A stretch of 64,000 nucleotides of DNA, from contig NC_049980.1 in the NCBI RefSeq assembly GCF_000003815.2, forward strand, positions 29,288,600 to 29,352,599. Direction: 5' to 3'. Below the pieces are notes generated by a model. It was not told the DNA's origin and searched no databases. It saw only the letters and a program-made list of their open reading frames with translations. This stretch comes from Branchiostoma floridae. Taxonomy: Eukaryota > Chordata > Leptocardii > Amphioxiformes > Branchiostomatidae. Of the stretch, positions 11,201-23,900 are shown piece by piece. Position numbers and translations under genes: made by a program. Each line of letters begins with the position of its first letter. Positions within the stretch are counted from its first letter, which is position 1.

Positions 11201-14200
11201 CACTTCACTTCACTGGTAGATACAGTAGGTAGGCCAAGTCGCTGACAGAATGAAAACTACTGCACTTGCGGACTTCTCTCTTAAAGGGTCGAACTATGCC
11301 CTCTGCTTAAAAATGGAAACTGGTCTCTTGAAGGGAAACATTGGGGCAGCACATAGCTGTAACTGTTGATGCTTTCCTTCAGGTAAAATCTATATCTTAA
11401 AGGAGAATTTTAAGACTACTTAACGGTTGATACCCTGCAGCGAGTAGGCTTGTATATTTCTACGATATAGATATGTATAATATGTATCTTGGACGAGACC
11501 CGAAATGCAGTAGTTTTTCAACAGCGACACTGTACGTAAGCTAGCCTTGTATACCTATAGAAGTAAAATAACTCAAGAAACACATACATAATACATCGTA
11601 AAAATCATCAACAGGCAAAGAAAGCAATACACTAATTTTCTTCCTGGACTACAAGTTACTATATATTCAAGCAGAAACCATGTAAGACTTCATAACCATC
11701 AAACTCAATCAACTTCTATCTTCCGATCGTATATGATAGGTGCCAAGCTTATCCGTATCATTTATGTATTGTAATCGTAATCGTATCACTACTGGTAGGT
11801 ACCTTACTTCAAGCTAATGTCTAGATGCATTACATAATACCACTCCTACAGGAAATCAGTGAGAATATGAAGTAATTGATATTTTTTTCTATAAAGTAAA
11901 TTTATCGAAGAAAACCTACCTCTGGGTCTCTGTTTCTGTTGGTCATACATCATCACGACTTCTGTCACCTACAAAACAGCAAAGATAACTTTCAGTTCCT
12001 GGAGAAAATGCTGCTTGAATCTTGAAACTAATTTGCAACTTGTGTAGTTAGTTTAAATCTCAGTTTAACAAAAAATAATGTACTATTGGATTGGGCATAC
12101 CTTGCCAAAAGTGCCAAAGAACTCTTTCAGGTCTTCCTCTCCACAGTTGGGTGGAATGCCACCAACAAAGATCTTCTTGACACGGCCCTGGTAGGCACCA
12201 CCAGCCTTTCCCTGTAACAAAATCGTAGTTCAGTATCGTGTAAGCAACAACTAGTCAAAACTCTGCAATAAACACCAGGAGGGGATTGTTATTTCTGGGT
12301 GGGAATCCCCTTGTAATGTGTCAGAGGGCAAACCAGGTCTCCAAGAGTTTGATAATGAACAGATGTATGCAAATAACCCTTTATTTATTAGCAGTTCTGT
12401 AATTTTCTCCAGCATTGCCATCACCATGCATACATTGATGCTGCAAGATTAATCATGCTTTCTGGGGTGCATGTAAAGGCCACCAGATGGGGTATTCCTG
12501 TTTCTCATCTTGGCTTTCTTGTGGCTGGGGTCATAATGCAGATTCTTTTTTTTTTAACTAAAAAGTACTGTGGCTTAGTTGATGTGTAACATGAAATTCT
12601 AAGCTGTGCTTTCTCAATCTGTGTACAGAATTTTTTTCCTGACACTAAACCATCTCTTTTAGTTCTATTATTCAACAATGCAACATACAACAAAGAACAC
12701 AATTTAGACATTGTACGTCACACAGAATTGCTAATAAGTAAAACTTCTCGGACTGTATGTACAGGCAGACCTCGGCTGGAACTCACACGTTGATCACATT
12801 GTGAAAAAAGGCAACCAGAGACTGTTTATGCTTAGACAACTGGCACAGTTCAACCTCTCACGGGAAGAGTTAGTAAGCTGTTACAAGACTTTCGTCCGCC
12901 CTACAACAGAGTATGCAGCGCCTGCATGGCATGCTGGACTTACAACACGACAACGTACGAGGATAGAATCTATCCAGAAACGAGCCTGCCGGACAATCCT
13001 TGGTACTGATTACAAATCGTACGCGGAGGCTTGCCGAACACTGGACTTTCCCACACTCGATAGTCGGCGCGAAGACTTATGTTACAGATTTGCCAAACAG
13101 TTACTACTGTCTGAAAAGTTCAGAAACTGGCTACCACAGTACCGTAGTGAGGTTAGTGGCAGGAGAACTAGGTCCTCACAGCTCTTAGACACTATTTATG
13201 CCCGAACAGACAGATATAAAAAAAGCCCTATTCCCTACATGGTCCATCTGCTTAACAGTGTTAAAACGTAATGTCATCACAGGTGAAATCCACTGAACGG
13301 ACACTATCGTAATGTGGCAGTTGCTTAACGTCAACTTAAGTTTTAAAACCTTGTATGTCATTTTCTTGTTGTAATTCTCTGCGCAGTTGTTACAGCTTTA
13401 AGGAATCTTAAATGTCAACATGATGAATATGTATTTTAGTGTTATCCACGGAATGTAGTGATTTCAGATAATACGTTATAGAGAAGCGGTTATAGCTTTT
13501 TATCAATATCTGTAGTGACTATGCAATTTAAATGAATCCGTTTAGAAATAAGATACCGTTTTTAGATAATTTATCAAGTATTTAATAGTTAAAAATGTCT
13601 GGAACATGTTAATGAAAACTTTTAGTGTTAAAGCTACTATCTGTTTGCATCGGCGCAATTCAGTCTGTCGCACATGTACAGTTCTGCGAAGCCGTTGTTT
13701 TCCAATGTACAAAGTTATTGTTTGTCAATAAACCAGTCATTATTATTATCATTAAGTAATAGACATTCAGTTTTGTGAGTTGGGGCAACACTTTTTTTAC
13801 TGACATTGAATGCAGTAGGGAGGAAAGCAGTACATTTCTACTACATATCAATTTTTCCATGACAGTCAAAGTAGAAATCAACGTACTACAACATGTAAGT
13901 CATCATTTTTATACACACATCACTCCTATGCACTACAGGAGGTACAAGTTTGGGACACAGCCACTACACAGGCTACGATCCACTACTCTACAGTTTTTGT
14001 GTACTGAATACATTTCCGACCTGATTGAATCGTTTTCTGCCACCCCAACCACCGTCATCATCCTCAAGGAATAAAATGAGAAACAGAAATATGAGTTTGG
14101 GTGACCCACAACAAGGCAACTTGTGGTAATCAGGCAAAATTTCAACAAACAGCAGGCAAGTAGGACATGGATGTGGTACAAACCCTTTGCTGACTTCTGG

Positions 14201-16158
14201 GTGTGCATTCTTTTGGATCAATCTGCAAAGAGAAAGTAGACTGTTCAACCTGTGCCTAGAATTACATAGATATAACTTATTTAGGTTACAACTTCTAACA
14301 TGGCTGTTTACATGCTGTTTTCTCTTCTTTTACATTTGGCTATCCCAACATTAGTCTTAAAATATGAAACTTGGCCACATTCTAATTTCTATTCCATTCA
14401 TTTTCATTTGCAAAAGACCAACAAAAATATTTAGATATGTCCTTGGAATGACTGCTGCTTTCTTATTAACATTTGAGCAGCTTTACATAGTGCCCCACAA
14501 ATTAGTAATTACTAATATTAGACTTGGTTGAGTAATGTTTACAGTTAGTGAGTTCTCAGCAGTGCGATAAAAATTCGGGTCAAAGGAAGCTGCTGTTTGT
14601 GGTCAAGACAATTATCTTTCTTGTATCTCAAATACACAGTTGCTATGTCATAATTTTGTACAGAAACACCACCAATATTCAATACAATACTTACCACTCT
14701 GCCGTCTAGGTTGTGTGGGCCACTAGCGAGGACAGTCTGTACACAGGATGCATCTCCAAACTTGACAAAACCAAAGCCCCTTGACCGGCCAGTGTTGGAA
14801 TCTTTCATGATGACACAGTCCACCACCTCTCCGAACTTGCTGAAGTAGTTCTTTAGACCCTCTGAAAAAGAGACAATGTAAAGTGTAAAATTTCACAAGC
14901 GTAAAATTTCATTTGGGACAAATTATCATTATTATAACACATGGTGCCTTAATTAATATTGTACACATTGTGGTGACAAGCTGATGTTACTATAGGACAA
15001 AATTTCAAACAAAGCACTTATTACTTTCCAATCTGATAATTGGCTCCAGCAATTTTAGGTTGTTTTTTGCCAGACTTCCTGTTTCATACCTTACACTGAA
15101 CGACATACTTTATCTATCCAAATGGGTGGGCTACAGCAGTCAATTATTGAAGCTAGCCTAATGCATCATTGCTTCACATGGGATCGATGATAATGTATTT
15201 CTTTCCAAATGGGTATTGATAGTCTCTCAAATAAAGGTCCTGTAAGAAGAAAAGACATTGAAAACAATTTTCTACCCACCTTGCGTTGTATCCCAGCTGA
15301 TGCCCCCCACAAATAATTTCCTGTAACATAAGACACAAACAATTTTATTCGCGACAAATTAGTAACAAATAAGGTAAAACTAACGTTTAATATGAACCTC
15401 TCGTGGAAGAATTATTTGTCAACTTAAGTAATTCTTTTTCCTTCAAACGAAACTAGCCTTGTTTCACCTAACGTTACACAATGGGTTTTAAGACGCCTTT
15501 GTCTTTATTCAAATGTCGCGGCCACGTGCTTGTCTAGCGGGGTGCAGGGCCTCGTGGGCAGCCATGTCGCGGCTTTGTTTCACAAAACCCACGCCGCCCC
15601 CCTCGAAAGCCCTCGTGGCACGCAAAACTTGGACCTGCGGAGTCCGTCTAAGACAACATCTGTGACCTAGAAAACGTCGCTATGGATAATTCTGTCCGAC
15701 GGGCGACCTCTTTTCGGCCAGGAATAACGTCGACTGTCCTTGGGAGAGGCCAAGCAAGGTCGCAACACCCAAGCTTTTCATCGATAACCCCGATACAACG
15801 ACACGAGCATAGCGGCCTTACAAGCCTTGCTTCAAACACGAGAAAACCTCAACATCTTTCACTACCAAAACGATCTTCGTGTTACTCCTTCTACACTGAA
15901 CACTAGTCTAAAGGATTCATTAGAACGATTTCGTGGCTAAACGGCGGCACAACATGTGCTTGATCATCACAAAAATTTTGCAACGCGTCACACAAGCCGA
16001 CATGGCGCAGAGACATGCCGGCCCTTCCCCCACCGGCATTCGTCCATAAGAAACGCCGGAAACCACAAATACTTCGAAAAGAAGCTCAGTAACGCTGCTA
16101 CTAACACTGTGTAACTCTCCAGTACTCACCCAACTTCGTCGCCTTGTGAATTCGCCAT
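5239..16158 (-). CDS. DAZAP1: DAZ-associated protein 1-like RNA-binding protein (two RRMs, Gly-rich tail)
   Basis: Thirteen exons, in coding order: 16158-16130, 15320-15280, 14861-14695, 14222-14184, 14062-14021, 12211-12101, 11968-11920, 11146-11064, 9350-9221, 8067-7897, 7270-7073, 6779-6678, 5408-5239. All have AG/GT borders and join in frame to 443 aa (human DAZAP1 is about 407). RRM1 has RNP2 KLFVGGI (from residue 11) and RNP1 RGFGFVKF (51-58). RRM2 has KIFVGGI (about 119-125) and RGFGFLTF (159-166). The motif AEPRDGK follows RRM2, as in DAZAP1. The tail (about 200-443) is Gly/Gln/Tyr/Pro-rich and ends in FHPYRR. The family binds mRNA in nucleus and cytoplasm and acts in splicing and translation. 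Start: ATG in MANSQGDEVG immediately before RNP2. Weakest borders: the donor at 7897 (gttgtt) and the 42-bp exon at 14021-14062. Close relatives are Musashi and hnRNP A/B, but the RRM1 text VVDCVIMKD and overall order favour DAZAP1. Confidence 0.9.
7073..7270 (-). CDS. DAZAP1: DAZAP1 exon with GMGQ coding minisatellite
   Basis: This symmetric phase-1 exon (198 nt, 66 codons) encodes YGYGYGG, then four tandem Gly-Met-Gly-Gln units from a roughly 12-bp repeat (plus-strand 7153-7200), then GGYGAQPAGDASKPADFNNY. The donor is G|gtgggt. If this donor is skipped, the frame reads about 15 more codons to a stop at 7020-7022, giving a shorter alternative C terminus. It can be skipped or included without shifting the frame. 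Confidence 0.75.
12745..13756 (+). mobile_element. 5'-truncated non-LTR retrotransposon (CR1/L2-type LINE), 3' end
   Basis: A 156-codon open frame (12801-13271) matches the C-terminal part of a LINE reverse transcriptase. It has the order LxWNSHVDHIVKK (frame open just upstream), then CYKTFVRPTTEYAAPAWH, then IQKRACRTILG. The upstream RT catalytic core is missing, so the copy is truncated and dead. After the stop comes about 480 bases of 3' UTR with AATAAA, ending in an ATT-rich tail near 13750. It lies antisense inside the DAZAP1 intron between exons 12211 and 14021. The clade assignment is inference. Confidence 0.8.
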
Positions 16159-16260
16159 CTTCTTGGGTTATAACGTGTACAAACTAGTAGGACGCAGCAG
16201 CTCTCTCACCAGGCCTCCCCGAGAAATGGCTGTAGGAAGTGACGCACGTTACGGGTTTCC
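15480..16260 (-). promoter_or_regulatory. CpG-containing promoter/first-intron region of DAZAP1
   Basis: CpG dinucleotides are clearly denser here (15520-15860 and 15940-16260) than in neighbouring DNA, and the block contains the 29-bp first coding exon at 16130-16158. This is typical of a housekeeping-gene promoter. No TATA box is placed with confidence; the transcription start is probably between 16160 and 16260. Confidence 0.4.
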
Positions 16261-17049
16261 TGACTTAATAATCAGGGGTGAGGAGTCATGTGATACGATA
16301 TGGCGGGAAGGTGATTACTGACGTCATCGATTTCTGGCAACGCCCCTAAGGCGGTGCTAAAACAATAAAGGGTTTCTGGACAATCCATAAGATGTGGTCA
16401 CAGAAAGGAGCTTTAATCGGCAAAGTTTGAAAAGATGGTTGTTTCTAGTAAATCTGTTCTCCCAATTGATTTTATATTACTAGTAATGTTATGTAATAAC
16501 GCTAGACTTTTTATCAAGACAATAGGCCAGGTAGCGTTATAATACAGGCCATTGTGATGTTGTCATAGCGGCAAAATAGTAAGGCAAAAAGCAGATAGAC
16601 AAAAGATTTTCAAAATAATTAGTAGTTTGATCGGTACTTTGAATGCTAATTAGTAATCTAATCTCCTTACATCATTTTGCCTGCCTATAAAAACAGTGAT
16701 TGCTCCTAAATTGGATTCTGAAAATTAAGTTTTCAAAGGCAACAAAAAAGATGTCAATGACTCATCAATTCTGTGGTTTGAATACATTATCCATCAACAA
16801 AAAATTAAGATTTTGATAGATGATCTGATCCATTCTAATAAATATCTGGATGTTTGCTCGTAGCATATGTAATATTCAATATGATGTGAAACTTGATGAA
16901 ACTGATGTCTATTGGTACACATTTCTAGTGTCAGAACTATTTTGGATGAAATCTCTGTTGCTTTTCTTCATCTTCTGAATTTTGACATTTTTCTATTGAC
17001 TAAACCAAACCCAATTTGGCATAGACCTTAGAGTTAGCCCTTTAATAGG

Positions 17050-17203
17050 CTTAGGTCTTCATGTGCCGTAAGGCACATAAGGCAGCAAGCTTCCACCAGC
17101 CTGTCATTTGCAGCCATCTCTGCCTGTCCCCTGGCCCACGTGATGTCAGCTCTTTTCAGATCCTCAGTGAATGTCTTTCTCCATGTGTTTTGGGGTCTGC
17201 CTC
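17050..17203 (-). mobile_element. Degenerate LINE C-terminal coding remnant
   Basis: The minus strand reads GRPQNTWRKTFTEDLKRADI, then a Trp, then EMAANDRLVEACC with no stop. This resembles the GRPxxTW...ED...W...A..R..W text found at the C terminus of many non-LTR retrotransposon ORF2 proteins. No intact element surrounds it. Identification is from pattern memory only. Confidence 0.45.
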
Positions 17204-17470
17204 ATATTACTAGTAATTTGGTATGCTTACAGTTTAAAATAACTAGATGTAGTCCAATACTATAATGTCTACCAGCCACTATGCATAGATAATGAGGCCT
17301 GTAGAAGATTGAGATTGACTACAAGTGGTCCATGAGATGAAGGAGATTTAATCAAGAGATTTGTTCACAAAGTCATCAAATACATCCGCAATCACTCTCC
17401 CTTAGACTGATAGAAACAAAATTGTGATTTTTTTTTAGCTGTTGACATCAAGAGTAGTAAACTGGAACAA

Positions 17471-17515
17471 GGAGGTTAATATATTTAACCTCCTTGATCG
17501 GAACAAGGAGGTTGA
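17471..17515. repeat. Short palindromic element (AACCTCCTTG arms)
   Basis: CAAGGAGGTTAA and TTAACCTCCTTG flank an AT-only centre, forming a perfect hairpin; a third AAGGAGGTT follows directly. The arm also occurs near 825-835 and 3640-3655, so it is a dispersed short repeat. Confidence 0.6.
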
Positions 17516-17637
17516 AAAAGGAAATATAGTAATCTTTGTTTGAGTTGAAAGAGGTTAAGAGGTATATCTCAGTGTACTTGGATATAAAGTAACAAACATT
17601 GACATCAAACAACATTTCTACTGGTCTACTGACTTAT

Positions 17638-17643
17638 TTTATT
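17638..17643 (-). terminator. Candidate polyadenylation signal of DDX49
   Basis: AATAAA on the minus strand lies about 290 bases past the DDX49 stop. It is the nearest canonical hexamer I noted downstream of the last exon. Confidence 0.35.
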
Positions 17644-17929
17644 GAGAGTATGTATGGCATACATGTAAGTTGAACATTTGGGTAATCATTCATGCGAAGG
17701 CAAAAGAACTGTTGAGTGAGAGATCTCCACTTATCATGGATATATATTCACAACATTTTTGTACAAGTGATAAATACATTTCTTGACAGAAAATACTAGT
17801 AACAATTATTTCAATATGTACAAAGGTTTAATGTTGCAATAATAACATATTAAAACATGCCATCACAAATTTGAAATAGCAGTACTGCATCCTGGCACTG
17901 AGAGTAGATTTTAATCGGGAAATACAAGT

Positions 17930-20900
17930 CTATTCTTTTTTAGCAATTGCTGCAGATTTTGATCTTCTTGCTTTGATTTTGGCTTTGACCATTTTTCTCC
18001 TCTTCTTTTTGGCTCTCCGCTGCTCTTCTTCGTATCTGTCAGGATCCTGTAGACGTGACAAAAACAGGGTTCATTATAGCTAATCCAGGAAGTACTGATT
18101 TACATGTAATAGACAGTACTGCAATTAATTACAAAGCACACTCATTATACGGTTACTTTGAGACTGTACGTGCAAATGAGCCTTCAGGCATGATTTTGCA
18201 AATAAAACATAATTCATGCTTTGTTTACACATGAAGTTTACATGACAAGATGGAAGACTGCATGGATATATCTGGATCTGAAGAAGAAAAGAACTCAAGA
18301 CAAACTTGACTACCTTTCCTTCCAAGATTAACTCCTTCCTCTTGTAGATCTCCTTCTTCTCATCAAAATCTTGCTCGTCAAGACCCTGTGGACAGCAAAA
18401 GAAACAGATATAATAAACTATGTTAAAATGTCAGAGGAAAATGTTGTGTCAGAACTGTTTTTGTTCAATCAATGAGGTTAAATAGAACTACATACTCTCC
18501 TTGCTCAAACCTTGCAAAGAGCTAAAGTAGACATCGCTTGATTGTGCAAGGCATTGTTTATGCAGCGTCTTGATCAACCCAAGGACATTGACACTATATA
18601 CTACAAGTAATACTTGATCAACTTTACCATCAAAGAAAACTTTGGAAGTGAGCACAGCTTACCACTTCACATGCTCTCTTTGTCACATTGACCTCGCTGA
18701 GAATTCTTGTCACCTCTTTGTCACTGACTTTGTACTCTGTTAGCTTTGTGTCTGGAAAGAAGTCGCAGAAACAAAACATACCAGTCAATGCTCATTGTTA
18801 TGTACATTCATCATCGTATCAGCCACACCCATGATTATTTCACAGGTACAAAGGAATCAATACAATACCTACAATAGTGTGAAACATGCCAAAATATGCA
18901 CAAGTTGCCTGATTAGTTTGTTGGACTAAAGTAACACATTAAAGTGCTCTGAAAATGTTCCTTTATAGTAACAGTAATTCATAATAGTATAATTATTCTA
19001 AAAGGAGGTGCAACCATATCTTGTCGGCTCTTTAAATCACACATGTAACCGAGGAGCTTTTTGGTGTAACTTTTTAAAAAATCTACGAACAGCTGTTCCT
19101 CAAGCTACATTGATACATAACAATGGATAAAGCGAAACTCCATCAAGTTATACAATACTGGATCTTGCAAATTGCATAACTTAACCTTGAAACACTCACT
19201 TATTCTCTCTTCTATAGCATGGACCAGTCTTATGTCAAACTGGGTCACAAAGGTGATGGCCATCCCCCCACGACCTGGTGAAAAACAGGCAGATAACATT
19301 AAAACATCAGACAACATAATTCCATACTTCTGTCTGTTTGGTTGTGAATAACCAGTTGAACTAGTTGAAAGTAAATCATGAGTTCCATATCCTATGTTCT
19401 ACCAAAAGTGCGAATATGCTGACTTGATACATTTACTTNNNNNNNNNNNNNNNNNNNNNNNNNNNNNNNNNNNNNNNNNNNNNNNNNNNNNNNNNNNNNN
19501 NNNNNNNNNNNNNNNNNNNNNNNNNNNNNNNNNNNNNNATGCTGCATGTGAAAAATAACGGTTGTTGAAATAAAATAAAAAAAAACTTGGTAAAGCCAAT
19601 TTCAAACAAATTAAAACAGTAGTATACAGAATTGTACACTTCACAAAGAGGGAAAATGAAATATAAATTAAAGGGAATGACATCTATTCTAAATCTATTT
19701 GAAGGGTTTGACTTCAGACTTTTAAAACAGAGAAAGGAGTGTGGGAAACTTTTACAATGTGATAGTAAGTCTTGTTTCTATTAGAGATAGCAGGTAACCT
19801 TTTTCTACAGGTTTAAGCTACACTATACAAAACTACATTCTATTGATTCTTTTGTTGTCACTTGCTGAAAGCCTTTTCACTGTTAACAGAATATAATTTT
19901 TCAAGACAGCCTACTTACCTGCTAGCAACATCTGTTGCAATGAGAACTTTTACAACGTTGGACTTGAACTTAGCTAAGGAGGCAAGGCGTGCTCTCTGGA
20001 GAATAGAAAAATAACAGAGACTGAAGTCAATTACAGTTCATCAAGTTTTCAGCTTCTATGTAAAACTTTTGCTCCTTTACAAATTGCAATAGTCCTCTCC
20101 AATCAATGAAATAGCCTGTGAATGTGATATAATTTGAAGAAAATATGTGAACATGAAGTCCTGTACTATTTAGATAAATGAAGATATTCCATGATCATTA
20201 ATTGCTACATGGTACAGATTGATATGGTGCAGTTAGTCATCATCGTTTTCCTCTTTCAAGATATCAGCATAGACAGCCTACTTACCTGCTAGCAACATCT
20301 GTTGCCATGAGAACTTTTATAACGTGATAAATTTACACAATCTCTCGCTGGCTGGGGTTAATGCCCCCCTCCTAGGTGGTGGCAACTGTAAGGCAGGCCG
20401 CTAGGAGCACGATTTTAGTCAGGCTAGAGCATTAATATGGAGCAAAGTTCATCCCCCGTACATTTTGTAGTGTGCAGTTTGCAATCAAGGACCTAAGTAG
20501 ACATCGGCTGAAGGAAATGACAGAAAAGGGTACCTGTGACATTTTGGAGTGGATGGCAACACAGGAGAACTTTAACTTGGTCAGCATCATGGCAACCAGT
20601 TCACAATTCCTGGGAGAGAAAAAAAGTCTTCATTACTAGGTCCTTCAAAAACTTCCTGTCTAAAACACAATAAATGTGCCAGTATTCAATGCAGGTGTGC
20701 AGCTGTATTTGGGTTGTCAAGTGATGATCATGTGTAGCAGATTTGTTACCCCAGTTCCACAACAACACGGTCACATGAAAAATAAGGCAGCATGTTTGGA
20801 CTTTGGTATTTGTCATCTGAACAAAAGAAGCCATGTGAGCTAGCTGATTATGTGAAATCATCATGGTTTGAATTTGAGAATATCCCGGCAGATTTGTAAG

Positions 20901-23900
20901 GGAGCATGTATGGAACCCTGGTAAGTTAACATTATAGGATGGAACCTAGGCTTGGGGTATTCTTGAGTAAATCAAAAATCTTTCCGAACATATATGTCAG
21001 GGTAGAGACTACAATCTGTTAAAATCGGCGACTCTACTGGTAGAGATCGCGATCGGAGTCTCTGTCAACAGAAACTCCAATCGCGATCTCTTCTACCAGA
21101 TCGCAGTCTCTACCCTGACATATACATTATACAGACTACAGTTTGTTTGTTTGTTTGTTTATTTCAATCTCCAATCAAGAATTACAGTTCCATCTGTGTT
21201 GCTTCAGAGTCCAGACCTACTTGCAGGTGTTGGTGAAGACGATGACAGAATAGCCCTCATGTTCCTCCTGCAGTTTCTGGACGATGTGGACCAGGTAGCC
21301 GTCCTTCACGTAGGGGGGCATCAGGACGTAGTGCTGTGTCAGCGTCTCCACTGTGGCCACTCTGGAGAGGCACACAGAATGTGTTGTCAGTCACTTACTG
21401 ACAGTTCTCATTCTTACAATACAAGGAGACCTGCAAGAGAGACCTGAAGGCATGCAACAACTCTGTTCATTTCTGCTATGGCTCTTCTTCTTTCTTTTGA
21501 GGCTGACAACTTCATCTTATTGAAGATTCTGCAGAAGAGACCCCAAGACACCCAACATCCCTACAAACTGCTAGCAGAGCTACCTGGCACTATCCAAGTT
21601 CTTTCTCTTTTGAAGCTGCCTACTTCAACTTATTGAAGATTCCAAAGCCTATATACCATATAATGTTAGGTTCGATAAACTTACACTGGGAATTCGAAGG
21701 ATCCCTTCTCTTTTCAACAAGTATGGTGAGATCTTTAATGTGCTCAGTGTGTGGCACTTTTCAACGTCCTTTCCGAGGAATGTTACTAACCTAACCTAAG
21801 CAAGTTACTCATTTCTACCTGAGGGAAGTGAAGAAAGTCATGTAAAGTGCCTTTCAAAAAGGCACAAGATTAGTAGCATTACTGTACAGGATTCGAAGCA
21901 AGAAACTTGAAGTTCTGGGCCAAATACTTTGCAATTATGCCACATAACCTTAGGTTGTCCTCAATGGCACAATCAAGGCACATAGGAAGAGAACTCATGG
22001 TGAAGGAATGTTGAAAGAGACAGAAGGAGCATAGCAACTACTGTAGTGACGGTACCTAGACACACCTCCAGAGGCATACCCAACAGCAGAACCACAATTC
22101 AATTCCTTCATAACACTTAACTACTTGTCCTTTAGTGGGAAATAGCTAGGTGGCACTGCATCACCATAGTGCAAGTGAAGCTTCTGTTCCATGTAAAACA
22201 ATTCATACTGCAGACATCACTGTTGTGTACTCACACTCCAATGCTAGAGATGAGTTTCATCCTTGGCCGAGTCATATCAAAAACATACTGCTTTCTCTGC
22301 TTAGCACTCAGTATTTGAAAGTATCGTGGTTGAACACATATGCACAAGTGACATCACTACAAGTAGACAAGTCCAAAGTTGTGGCTTTTCGTAAAGACTT
22401 TTGAGCGACATGACTGTATTTTTTATAGGGTTGAGTTTTTAGGTTAGCGATCATTTTTTAACGAGGTTGAGTTTTTACCTTTGCAAGAAGTATGTTTTCA
22501 ATGCTGTGCAATTTGCAGAACAATCTTTACATTTTGGCTTGATGGCAGTGTGTTGTGATTGAGAGGAATAATTCTTCTGCTCAACATCGCAGTGAAAAAT
22601 TCGCTTGCACTACCTAGTGTCATGAAGATCCCGTAGTCCCCTTGTGGTAACACAAGCCTCTCAAGAGTGCCAGGCTATCAACCACCATCAGCACTCAACC
22701 AAAGCAAGGTCACAACCTGGCTTGTTCAGATTGATCGAGATATTAATAAATCAATCCCGCGATTTATAACAAAGAAAGAGGCCAAAACCCAAAGAGAAAC
22801 GACCCCGCATTATCTACCTTGCCAGGTGATTCCAGCACGGCCCTCCGAAAGATCGAAGAGGTGCCGGAGCAAGAAGTGCCGATTCATCATTTTCACAAAT
22901 CATCTGATCAGCTCGCAATGAGAATATAAAGTGCAGATTAGCTCTACTCGGTGGGGGCCTCAGAAATTGCTCATTGATTGGTCCAGGCAATTGAACTGGA
23001 GACCCAAGGTCAAACTGGGGCCGCGAATAAATCAATCAAGCCAATAATGTGGTGTGATCAGAAGAACGGCTTCTCTGGTGAAGCGGGGAAGACGGACGAG
23101 AGGAGCGGGCCGTATAACGGTCTTCCTCAATATCCTCCCGACCAGGTACGCTCTATATATCAATTAGAGATGGGATCAATCTGGGAGACTATTAAAATTT
23201 ATTGGGGTGGGAAGGGGCAATCCCCCACCAGTTGCCCTCCGTGCCCTGCTCAAGCATGCGGGGCAAGTACGGTGATCCCTCCCCAGCCACCCACTCTATC
23301 ATTATCGACACCCCAGCGCCTCGCATCCCCACAGCAATTTTGATGGACTGCCAAGTTGGCCTCCACACCTCAGTTAATGGCCCGTTTTGGCACTTCATTC
23401 ATCCCCCAATCAATGAACCGATGGCCCCGGGCGCGACCTACGACCTCCGCGACCTTTCGATTGCCGTGTACGATGCGCTCCATTTTGCACGCTGTCGGCG
23501 ACATCTGCCCGCAGTTGTGTATGGGTTAATATTCCCCCTAATTTGACATGATTGTTCTTGTCATATCACTTCAAGGGTCACATCCCCTGAAATACGTTAT
23601 CTCCCTCACTGCTCACTTCGCACTTGTGATTCCGTACGTACGGTTGGCTACATCTCGCGCCAACAGTCACGTAAATCTCAGTACCCACATCCATCGACAT
23701 ACGATATTCTGTATGTGTTGATCAGTTCTGACGGGTGATTTCGTCTGGCCGTTTGCAGTTGCCTTTCAGCCCGTCTTTGTTGATTTATAAATCTTTCCCT
23801 ATCGGCAGTCACATTTACCGTCTACACTCCCTCCTGATACCTCAAGTTGGATACTGCAAACGAATATGGACCCAACTTGGTTCAAGAGAAAGAAAACTAT

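Larger units (their letters stand above)
16261..17637. other. Spacer between DAZAP1 and DDX49
   Basis: AT-rich spacer between the DAZAP1 promoter and the DDX49 3' end. It holds a degenerate LINE protein remnant (17050-17203) and a short palindrome with AACCTCCTTG arms (17471-17515). No gene or RNA is seen. Confidence 0.5.

Noticed and set aside
23202-23546. 114-codon open frame in the GC-rich DDX49 intron block
   Set aside because: No domain, no splice borders, and several frames are open on both strands there; composition alone can explain it.
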